Positions 39,801 to 51,800 of a stretch of 64,000 nt of DNA are shown one piece after another. Within the stretch, counting starts at the first letter, position 1. Every line of letters starts with the position of its first letter. The position numbers were made by a program, and so were the translations under genes. Source of the stretch: Girardinichthys multiradiatus (lineage: Eukaryota > Chordata > Actinopteri > Cyprinodontiformes > Goodeidae); assembly GCF_021462225.1 (NCBI RefSeq), contig NC_061804.1:9847740-9911739 (forward strand), in the 5' to 3' direction. Under the pieces are notes generated by a model. It was not told where the DNA came from and searched no databases. It saw only the letters and a program-made list of their open reading frames with translations.

Positions 39801-42800
39801 GAAAAGGAGGAGAAACGAGAAAACAAAAGAAAAAAATGACACGAACAAAGACATCGAAAGTATGGGAGCACTTCACCCTAGATGCAGTAAAAAGATGAGT
39901 GAGCTGCAAGATATGCAAAAACGGTCTGGCATGACTTCTCTACATGAACATCTGAGACGAAAGCATGTCGGAGTTGAAGCGAGAGAGGAAGAGCCAGCGC
40001 GGTAAAAAAACCCAAAACATACTGTTAATTAATTTAATTAATGTTAATTTAGTGTTGCAGATGTGGGTGCTGCTTTGTTATTGACAGTGACAGTAAATAT
40101 AAAAACCGATTAATCGTAAAAATAATCGAGAGATTGGTCGATTATTAAAATTATCGTTAGTTGCAGCCCTAAACTGGACATGGAAAAAAGCAATAGAATA
40201 ACAATTTATTTGACAACAGACAGGTAACTTGTTTTTCGAAGTGTTTTTGCCACCCCTGATAGAATGGCGCCCTGTGCAGGGAGCCATTCTGCCCATATCA
40301 AAAACAGCCACTGATCATTGATATGCTACGACGTTCTGCACTCTAATGAACAATTGGTTCCACAGTGCCAGCATTAAGTGTTTAAGCACACACCAACACA
40401 ATGCTAAGACTTTTCTATTTTTCTTTGAATCAATCAGTAAGCTAACAAAATGAGCGCACCTAAAACTAGAGAATACTGAGTGCTTAAATAATCAGGTTTT
40501 ATAACATTTTTGACCAAAGAAATTCACTTTGCTGATTTTATCTTTTTTAAACACTTACTTTTAACATTGTTCTGTGCTCTGTGGTCCACATTCCAGAGGT
40601 AAACGTGATCACCTTGGTGAGCCGGGAGTTCAGAGGTTTCTACACTGTACAGAGCACCCTGGAGTACAAGCTGCTGAAGGATGACAAGGATGCCCATTTC
40701 TCCTGTGAGGTCAGCTTTTCTGTCCCAGGAGCCATCAGGACGATGGAGTCCCACAGCATCAACATCACCATTCACTGTGAGTTGTCTAGTGCTGTTTTAC
40801 AGGCCTGTAGTGGAGCTGTAAGTCACTAATTAAACTCTAATGGTTTCTGTCTCACCTCAGTTCTTAACTGTAATTGTCTGGAGTTTTGCTGCCATAATTG
40901 TCTGACAATCTTTAATAGTTCAGCTCAATGCTCAATTCTTCCTTTGCAGTTATATAAACAGTTATCTTGCTGCTCTGGATTGTCTGCAGTTCTTTGCTAA
41001 TTTAAATATATTCACATTAATCATAGTTTTTATTTGGCCTGCCGTTCGTCTGTTTCTTGCTGGGACTTTGTTATTGTTTCGCAGTCGGCTGTAAAAGATG
41101 CTAATGTACTTGAACTTGCACATTGTGAGTGGAATATTCATAAAACACCCACGTTGGAAAAGCTAAAGCCAGAAAATCTGCAGTGCTGGGATCGTCTCTT
41201 CCTGATTTGTCTGTTGGCTCATAATTAGTTTCAATCTGAATATTTATCAAGCTTCTCCACCAATCCTGCCCATGAAGTTCATCAGCTCTTTATAAAAAAT
41301 ACAAAGACAGAAAAAATTAATGACGCCCTGGAGTCAAAGATAAAAAATCCTGGCAAACTAGCATCAGTCATTCCATTACTTCGATTATGTGCAGAAAAAT
41401 ACACAGAAATCAACCTTTAACGTTTTTCAGATAATATACAGTTCCACCTAAATTTATTTAACCCATGCTGCAAATTAGGATTGTTGCCAAATTATTATTG
41501 CTCAGGTATTTGCAATAAACACAAACTAGGGATTTTATCCAAATTCAATGACTGCAGCAGTCTGAAAAATATTCAACACCTTTAATATAATTCTTGATAA
41601 GAGCACACATGTGATTTCAGGCTAACCCAATGCAACCAATCAAAAGCTTCCTTAGTTGCATAAGCTGTGCTTCCTTTAGGATACCTCAGATAGCACAAAC
41701 AAGTAAAATTAACAAGAAAAAGATACCAAAGACCCTAAATATTGCAGCTGGAGGCATAGTTCACAAGTTTGGAGTTAAAGGACTACCGTCTACGCCACCT
41801 GGTGGCAGAAAGAGAAAGCTAGCAATGGCTGCCGTTAGATTCCTCTGGAGGCAGGTTCAGAAGAAGTCCTTTATTGCCAAGTTTGTACAGACAAACAAGG
41901 AATTTGACTCTCAATAATAGAAGACACCAGAGTGGCCATCATAGTCACCTGACTTGAACCTTTTTGAAATCTCTGATTTTAAGGCAGCTTCAGCTCGCAA
42001 ACTTAACAATATTAAATAACTGGAACGCTGCCAGGAGCTATTGTCTGGCTATGAATCACTTTTACAGAGGGTCATAACAGCAAAAGGCTCTAAGTGCTAG
42101 AGATGTTTGTCATGAAGGACCTGAATAATTTTAAGACAGAGGTAGTCAGTAAAAGTGTCATTTTGTGTTTAATATGGAGAAATCACCTGTAATACTAAAT
42201 GTGTTGAGCTAATTAAGTTGGTCTAGTTTATTATAAACATCTGATAGTTTGCATGTTTTGCCAATAAACCTAATTTGCAGTGAGGGCTGAAAAATGTAAT
42301 GTTTAAGGGTAGCACATTTCACCTCAGATTTGTTTAGCTGCACCATCTCCTCCTTTTCTTTTTCTTATGTTTGCTGTTGGAACAGATCTGAATAGAACCA
42401 AACTGAGTCTGTGCTGTCAGCATTATGGAAATGACCTTGTAAAGTGACTTTACCAGCGTGCTGAATAAGCCTGTCTAATTTAGTTTATTTCTCTGTGTGT
42501 GTATGTTTGTGTGCAGACCCCACCACCATGGTGGAGCTGTGGAAAGATTCGCCCCAGGGCTTGGTCAAAGAGGGGGATACCGTGGAGCTACGTTGCCAGG
42601 GCGATGGCAACCCCCCACCGCCCTTCATTTTCAGCAAGGAACAAGTAAGAATGGAGCGCCTTTTCTCAACCTACAAGTCCCGAAGAGAGAATGAGTGACA
42701 CACGAGAGACATGCAGAGAATGTTTTTGATATGCAGAGCTCTCAGGGCCCCGTGTAGACATGAGTGTGCAGGGTCTGTGAAGACTCTGTCTGCTCTGACC

Positions 42801-45800
42801 CGGGGTCTGAGACCGGAGGCCACATTGACGGGGCTTATGAGTAGGACTCGTTCCCATGTCAGACACACATTCATTGTGTCTTTGGAGAACACAAAGCCTC
42901 AGCTGACTGCTGTCTGAACGTTTCCTAATCAGCCTGTTGGCAGCCTTGTTAGGGGTTGTTTAAATTGGGATGCTAGAGAGTCATTTATGTGTCAAGGACT
43001 ACAAAGAGAACATGTGTAAAACACAGCTTTTAAAAATATATTTAAGCTTATTTCTTTGAAAACATTTTGACATCAAAAACTTAAATAAAATTTGCGAAAA
43101 AGAAATTGCCCCCTCAAAGTTTTTTTTTCTACATTTGCTTTTTTGTCACACTTATGTTTCAGATCATCAAACAAATTATAATAACAGTAACAGGCAAAGA
43201 TAACCTGAATGAACCTGAACAGTTCTTGAATGATTATTTTACCTATTAAAGGAAAAGGGTTATCCAAACAACCTATGTGAAAAAGCAAATGCCTCCTAAA
43301 ACAGATGACAAGTAAGTAAAAACTTGTTCCACCTTTGGCAGAAACAGCTGCCATCAGCTTTTGTGATAATTGGTAATGATTGTTTTAGGTCACTTGGAGG
43401 TATTTTGACCCACTCTTCTTTGCATAATTTTTTTATTTCAGCCACATTGGAGGGGTTCGTCCAGCATGAACAGCCTCTTATGTCTTTCTACATCAACATA
43501 TTTGGATTTAAGTCAGGATTTTAACCAGGCCACTCTAAAACCTTCTAGAATACATGGTTCTATCAGCTACAACAAGTTGCCCAGGCCCTGAAGCAGCAGA
43601 GCAGCTCCAGACCATCATGCTGCCAACACCTTGTTTGACTGATGGTTTGATTTGTTGTTTTTGTTTTATTTTTTTAAATACTCAAACTTGGAAACACTAT
43701 ACCTTCTGTCAAGGTTGGTGCACCATCATGCTGAGGGGCTAAGCCCTGCCAGTTATACTGGTGAGTTGCAAAAACTGGATGGAAGTTGAAAGATGAATGG
43801 TTGCCTCAAAATTCTTCAACTTCCCTTCAAATCCACATAGAGATGGCTGAAACATGGATACAGTTTGTTGCTCCAACAGCACAGAGATCCCAAACACGCA
43901 TGAAAACTGGTTTTTAGAATGGATAAGGCCATCATCTAACATTAAGGCTTCTTAAAAGGTTTCAACTGCAACCTGAAAAATGGGGGACTCTGCTTGACAG
44001 CAGAAATGAACTCTACCAATCCTGCTCAGGAGAATGTCCAAATATCCAGCCAGAATTAACAAGAAGCTTGTTTATGGCTATCAAAAGAATGTGGGCCATT
44101 TGCTGCTGGCAAAGGGTCATTTAAAGGAATATTATTGGGGGTGTATGTATATATGTGAGCCTTTATGGATCATTTTTGTCTTAGGTTGCATGATATTATG
44201 AAAACATGCAATTGCGATCGCAAAATCTGCAGCAAACTGCACATGCTCCTCACTCTTCCCTTTGTATTCCATCAAAATGATTTCCACTCAACTGTTTTTG
44301 AGCTTGAGCATTGTGGCATCAAGGGCTATGAGATTCTGTCCAAGTGGTCAGCCATATTACACCTGTAAAATATTAACCTAGCAAATATTGCATCCAAACT
44401 GTCCCTTGCAGTTGCTATATTAAACTCATTGATATTGCAATGATCAGTGCTTCAATATTGTGCAGCTCTACAGAAAATACTGAAGCTCAAATGTGTGCAC
44501 CCAGTTCTCTCCTCATTGACCTTTATTTGAACATTAGTTGATCAAATATTTTCCATTATTTCAGCAGCTGCTCCTTACACTTTGTACCAAGATAACTTCA
44601 GTTTGCATACAGAGCTTAACTTTGAGAAATGAGCATTCAGTATAACAGCATATATGCTTCCAGACTTGCAGGACATGTCTTAGTTTTCCTTGTCACATTT
44701 ACACGCCAACATTTGTCCTGATAAAAACTAAATGGAGTTTCCTTTTCAGGAGCCGGATATGGTGTTGGAGAGCCGCGGTAATCTGTTGATGCTGTCGTCT
44801 GTGTCTCGGAAAGACAGCGGCATCTACCAGTGTCGGCCGCTGGACTCTGTTGGACAAGCTGAGGTCAAAGGGGAGGTCCAGCTCACTGTGCATTGTACGT
44901 AGGAAACATAGAACACGCTTACACACAGGACTACACCGTATAAGACATTTTTGTGTAGATCTTTCAAATCTAGCATTGGTGCAGGTTATTATTATTTGTG
45001 GGTTCTGTCTAAAAGACCTTTTACAACACTTCCAGATTCTGTCTCACAAAATGGTTGTTTTTGCCATAACTTCAGTAAGAACTGTATTCTGAATGTGTTA
45101 ACATTAGGCTGTACAGCATCTTGCAAAAGTACTCATACCTGAGATGTTCAAAGCTTAGCATATTGTTGTAGAACCAAATCCTGGTTAAATGTGTCCTTAA
45201 CCCTGACCTGTTTGCTGGGTTCCTTGGTCTTCGTGATGCTGTTTGTTGTTTAATGTTCTCTGAAGAACCTCTGAGGCCAGAAACAGAACAGCTGCATTTA
45301 TACTGAGGTTAAATCACACGCAAGTGGTCTGGGTTTACTAATTAGGTGTCTTTTAAAAGCTACTGGTTGCACTGGACTTCTATTTATGTGTGTTTGAGTA
45401 AGGGGGGTTGAATACATGCATGCCACACTTTTCAGATTTTCTTGTGAAAAAACTCAAGGTCTAATTATTTTTGCGAGGAGCTGTAGACATGTTGCTGGAC
45501 ATACTCTCACTGAGAAATGATGAAGACTAACAGTTTTCAAGAAGAAAACTAGAACAACTTGTGAACACGTGTGTCATGTCTTGTTCTATTCTGTTTCAGA
45601 CTTGGACCCAGCAGTTGTGGTTCCTAAAGACTCGGAGGTTATGCTTAAAGGTGAAAATCTGGTAGCATCCTGCAACGCCCTGTCCTCCCTGAAAACCGTA
45701 ACTGTCTGGTACAAGGTTTGTATCGTAAAAACACATCATTTCATTGCAGCGATCAGGTCGCTGTATATCCTCTTATCGTGTGTCAACTCATCACAACAAG

Positions 45801-48800
45801 ACAAGCAGATCCAATTATAGATATACAATTAAATTAGTCTGATCATGAAAAGGGACCTTAATTCAATGACATGCATTCCAGTTCAATCCTATTTATGGTA
45901 CACTGTAGTCAAGTTCACTTCATTTTGCCAGTTGGTCCAAAGTTTTTATCTACAGAAACCCAGCCGGCCGCATTGAGTTGTTAAATATGCAGCCGTCCCT
46001 CATAGTGAGCAGACATGTGGCGACAGTGGAAATGAACAACTCCCTTTTAAGATGAAGCGACCTTCAGCAGAACCCAGCTTGGTGTGAGCAGCCATCTACT
46101 GTGACCAACCAGGGGTTTGAGAAGACCGAACAGACAAACAGAAAACAGAAGTTGTAGCCCATGTCTGGATACTTCTTTAGTGGCTCTTGAAGTTCCAAGT
46201 CCAGCTGCAGTCCACGCCTTGTGAATTTCCCCCAAACTCTTGAATGGGCTTCACTTTAAAATCCTCTCAAGACTGCAGTTATCCCTGTTGCTTGTGCATT
46301 TTTCCTTCCACTAAACTTTCCATTAATGCACTTGGATACAGCTCTCTGTGAGTGCTTAACTACCCCATGATTGTGTAGGTCATAAAAGGACAGTAATATA
46401 AGATTTATGTAATAAAGATAATTTTTATAATATTTTAATAAACTGAATTTTTAGGGTGGGTTGGTAGCACTGTTGCCTTGCAGCAAGAAGGTCCTGGGTT
46501 CGACTCCCGGCCAGGGTCTTTCTGTATGGAGTTTGCATGTTCTACCCTGTGCATGCATGGGTTCTCACCATGTACTCCGGTTTCCTCCCACAGTCCAAAG
46601 ACATGCCTGTTTGGTTAATTGGTCACTCTAAATTGCCCTTAGGTGTATGAATGAGTGTGTGCATGGTTGTTTGTGTGTTGCCCTGCGATGGACTGGCGAC
46701 CTGTCCAGGGTGTACCCTGCTTCTCACCCATAGACTGCTGGAGATAGGCACCAGCTCCCCCGCGACCCACTATGGAAGAAGCGGTAGAAAATGACTGACT
46801 GACTGAATTTTTAGGTTTTATTTAGCTGTTCAGCTGTTTAGCCACAATCATCAAAATTAACAGAAATAGATGAATTTGTATAATATGAATTTCCCTTTTT
46901 TAGTTGAGTTACTGAAATAAATGAAACTTTTGATGATGTTTTGATTTACTGACATGTACCTGTAGAGTCACTGACCATTCTTATGATGTGTGCATGTTTG
47001 GGTTGGGTTTGTGTAGGATGGAAAGCAGGTGGGTTACAGTAACATGCTGCACCTGGACGACGCTACCTATGAAACCAGCGGAGAGTACGTTTGCGAGGTT
47101 ACCGTTCCCTCCCTGCCCTCCCTGCACACGAGCGGCTCGGTTCACATCATTGTTCAAGGTCAGTGAGCACCTGCTGCACTCCTGAGCTACTGCTAACCTG
47201 TGCCTTTTTAAGGTTAGAGCTTTGAATTTGGAACATTACTGAAGAAAGTTAAAGGTTATAAAGACAATGAAACCCAAAAGTTGCAGACTCAAGTGCTTTT
47301 CATAAGGAAATTAAAACTGAAGAATATTTGAGAAAACAGTTTGAACTTTTCTAATGAAAGTGTTCTTCTAGGTGGTCCTCAGGTGGTGGGTGTGGAGGAG
47401 GAGGTCCAGCTGGAGGAAGTGGCAGGCAGGATGGTGAACCTGAGCTGTGAGGCTCGAGGACATCCCCCACCCAGCATCTCCTGGAACATCATTGGCAGCC
47501 AGGTATCCCAGTTAATCTCCTTCATAATATCAGAGTTTATGAAAATAGTCTAGAAAAATGAGGAATTTGGTTTTTGAGATTTTCACTTCTGGAAAAGTAA
47601 ACATAAAATCATGCATCCATCCATCCCTCCCTCCCTCCCATCCCATCCCATCCTAAATAAAAATCTCTGTGTTTCTTTGAAGAACTGGCAAGAAGTGATG
47701 AGCAAAGCAAACGACCACATGACTCACAGCATGGTGTCGGTAAAGGTCAACTCGGACATCAGCGCTGTTTGTAATGCAACCAATGACATGGGCACTGAAG
47801 TCAAGGTTTTCAGCATTAAAGCCAGTAAGCATCTTTTTCTCATTCATGTTGAAAAACCTATTCAAGATAAATTATTTTCAGATCATAAAATTATTTAACC
47901 AATGGCTGCACCTCTTCCACCTGCCTTAAAAATTAATTATTGTTTCAGTCTGAAATTATTTCCATCCAAGTTGTCACTACCTCACAATGTTAAATTTATT
48001 GACTTTTTAGCTATTAAATAATATTTCTAAAAGGATAAATTAGCTAAAGAGTTTTTAATTTTTAATAAAAAGCTGTTCTGCCAATTTGTAGAGTTAGACT
48101 GTTTTTTCTTGGACTCCTTTGTTTTAGTTTAAAAGCCGTGCAGTTGAAAATAGGCCTTGCTGAAAAATAGAGACAAAATGCTGTTAAACTTGTTCACCTC
48201 ATACCTTCGCTTTTATTGAATCATCTTCAGCAGCAAACATCTGAAACAAATATTTCAGGATGTTTGTTATTGTGTAAATCAGGGGCTGTAATTACTGATG
48301 AAAGTGAATATATTTCAATTAAATTCACTTTCCATGGATCATATTTATTGTAGAGGCCTCAATAGAGAAACTCAATGCATTGAAAGTGAAAACACCTGAG
48401 ATCCCTCGTCCAAGTTAGAAAACTAACTAATTAATTTAGAGAACACTCAGTGCACCTGCTTTCCAATTAGCCTAACTGCATAAAGAAGCTTATAAAATGA
48501 CCCAGGAGCAGGAATGCCTCAACTGGCTGTTATGAAGCCACATAGAGAATAATCATGATAAAAAGTGGAAGTAGGGTTCCTATGCAACCTTGAAAATACT
48601 GGAATTTGCTTTTATTATTTGCCAAGGTTGGAAAAGTTTAAACTGGACGTCAAAGTTAATACAAAAGTATTAATGAGGCCTCTGCTACTTTTAGATCATT
48701 TATCTGGTAGCTTTTAGAGCAGATAGCAGAAACTGTGACAGAGGGACAAGATATGAAGCACTGTGAGAAAACGAACACTGGCAAACCTTTTAGCTGCTAT

Positions 48801-51800
48801 AAATGCTAAAGTTAGCATCTACTTAGAATTCAGCTTTTAAGGAATTAGAACAGTAGCTTCGCACCAGCTTAAAATCTATTATAAAATGGAGTTCAAACGA
48901 AAATTCAACATGGAAGACTCACCACCCCGCCACGTCCAATCACTCCTCACTGGCTGCACCAATCAACAGCAGGTCCACACTTCTCCTTGGCCAATCATCT
49001 GCCAGGGCATCACTTTTATAGACCTTCTGCATGGAAGACACAGCTCTTCTGCTGAGCTTCGACCCACCTCCACCCCTTCTCCACCAAAGGCTTCCAACTC
49101 CTTCCATACCAAGGCCTACGCCACCACCAGGATCGGATCCCATGGGGGAAGACGTATCTAATCATAATCCTAAGATGTTTATTCAAACCCACTTCATCCT
49201 CAGTGTTTACGTCTTCCTCAGGGATCCGAGCGCCAAAGAAATAATCTTTCATTAATAAACTCAATAACCATCATCTTGTTTCTCCGTTATGTGAGTCTTT
49301 CCATGTTGAAATGTTGAAATACAAATTATTTGTTAGCATTATGCCGAGACTGGCTAACTGTGAGCTGCTAATGAAGCTAAAGTTAGCATCTGCTTCAGAG
49401 CTTCTTGTTGATGTTGTGCTAAAGTTTTGCGTATCTCGTTTAGAATCTAAAATATTTACAGATTCTCAGCAGAGATCTGCTGTTTTCCCTGTGTATTCCT
49501 TAAAACAAGCTTCATTGTTGTCTTTCTTCTGCTCATGATCTGCTGTGTTTGGTGCCACCCTCTGGTTTAGAGTATTAATGTCACTGTCAGTCCACACAGC
49601 CAACAAGGTCAAAAAGATCTGGGTCGCATGCAGACATCCACAGACACTTTGCAGTTCAGCAGACTAGGAGGCATGGCGGTTTTAGCGCAATTCTGCTAAT
49701 GTGCTCCTTTAAAGGTTTAGGTAACGTTTTACATCTCAGTGCATAGGATTTAATTTCCAACCTTCAAATCACTGATCCGAGCCTGTCCGGACAAGAATGG
49801 ACTACTTCTGGCTCAGTAGGAAGAGTAGTTGTCTTGCAATCAGAAGGTTGTGGGTTCGATTCCAGCTTCCTCCTGCCATATGTCAATGCCCCCCTGGGCA
49901 AGGCACTTAACCTCCAAGTTGCCTACCGGTCGGTGTATGAATGTGTGAGCGTTAATGATTGGGTGAATGTGTCTCTACTGTAAAGTGCTTTGGTTGGTCT
50001 GTATGAGTGGAAAGGCGCTATATAAGTTCAGTTCATTTACCATTTCCGGTCGCCAGGCGAGTCGTTGGTGCATCTTTGATAAATACCACTTTGTCACAGC
50101 TGATAAATGACAACAGTTTGCTCTTTAACCAAATGTATAAAACTATAAATACATTTTTGCACTGATGTTCTGGGATGATTAATCAGCTCAGATCCATTAG
50201 AGGCTGAGTGTGTGTGTTTGTATGTTGGATTGATGTTGGTGGGCATAGACTTGTTCCCATTCTAAATGCTGTTCTACTCGTCCACAGTTCCCAGGGTCAC
50301 CCGCACTCCTCCCTTCTCTCCCGGTAAGACGATTACCGTCCTGAAGTCTCTTTATGTTGCAGCCTTTCTGTCTCAGTGTTCACGCTTTTCTCCAACATCT
50401 GTATGTGACAATAAAAGCTTGGAGAAGACCATGCATTATTTACAGACATTCCACCCCATGTCTGTCTTTAGTTTTTTAGCAGATCTTTGGGTTAGCCTTT
50501 GGCTGTTATTAAATATTCTGTTTGATTTTTGCGTAAAAAAAATCTTAACACCAGCGAATCCAGGCGCAACGGCAGTCCTTCGGATGCTCAGATCAAACAT
50601 GCTGCAGCGGTAAAATATTTGTTTATCCTTGAATATTTAAAGTAAACAAAAATAAGCAACATGGAAAAAAACCAGCCAGACATTAATCCTGTTTTATGGT
50701 AGGTTTTACATACCATGTTAATTTACACTTCATCTCTGAGTGGGAGATAATTATCACGCAGTTTTCTGACTTAATCTGGGCTGTAAGTTCTTATCGTTAA
50801 ATCTTTGCAAGACTCCGGGGAAAACACGGAGACTCATAAATAAAAACAACAGAGGAAAAACTGAAATCTAAACCAACTCCAACGCTCCCAAGCAACTTTT
50901 TACTGCTTTTCTTTCAGTTTACAGCTGTTATAAACCACTGCAGGCAGAATAAGTTACATTATCAACACTTAAATAAAGTGTTTTTAAGCTGTTTCTCACT
51001 TTTTATTGTGTCAGTATATTTAAAGATTAAGCTGGCTATTGCATTGGTGGACGGTGTTCGATTAGTTAAAACTGTTAAAACTAATGGGGTAAAAATAGGA
51101 ATAAATATAGATCCTGTATCTAAATGAGCAGAAAAAATACCAGAAATATATAGTTTGTTTCGTGTCAGGTATTATTTTAACAGTTTAGCTAGTCTGCATA
51201 CAATCGGTTTATACTTAGCATGTAGAAATGTAGTTTGGTTGACTTATTACTGGGTAATAAAACATGTGCTTGTTTGTATTCTGCATTAGGGGTCTCAAAG
51301 TGCGGCCCAGGGGCCATTTGTGGCCCTCAGGATGATTTTGTGCGGCCCACGGGCCCAACACTGGTGGTGATGCAGATACAGAGATCAGAGTACTTTGCTC
51401 GTTTCATTAAAATATTGTGTTTAATTTATTGTTGAACAGGTAAAAATAAAATTTGTTTTTGTTTTCTAATGTTAGGAAAAAAAGATAAAAATCAAAATCT
51501 GGTGGTACCCAGAGTACTTAAAACTTGACAATCAATGAATCAGTCAACTTTAATTTATAGAGCGCTTTATACACCAAAAAACGATCAAAGTGCTGAAAAG
51601 GTCCATAAATTAAAAAAAAAACACAAACACCTACAATAAAACAAATAAAAAGAAACGGCTAAAAACAGCAAGTAAAAGAAAATAAAAGACTAACTATTAT
51701 AAGCAGCGTGATATTTCTACTCAACAAAAATTAAAAGCCAAGTGAAAAAATAGTTTTTTAAAAGGGATTTAAAATCATTGAAGGTATCAGTCAACCTTAC

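Larger units (their letters stand above)
37832..40171 (+). mobile_element. hAT-family transposon (2340 bp) carrying a giant inverted repeat
   Basis: The ends are TAGAGCGGAAACAACTAATC and, in reverse, TAGGGCTGCAACTAACGATA, flanked on both sides by the identical 8-bp sequence AACTGGAC (37824-37831 and 40172-40179). Terminal TAGGG-type repeats and an 8-bp target duplication are the hAT signature. Inside are a 618/679-bp inverted-repeat pair and a decayed BED-finger coding piece near the right end. It has no transposase core, so it is non-autonomous. It lies in mcam intron 5. Confidence 0.9.

Noticed and set aside
42666..42917. Open frames on both strands just after exon 7
   Set aside because: They lie in the intron after a clear GTAAGA donor and have no homology that I recognise.
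48886..49264. Possible short gene with a CCAAT promoter
   Set aside because: The promoter-like motifs lie inside an inverted-repeat unit, and the open frames are low-complexity Pro/Ser without a domain.
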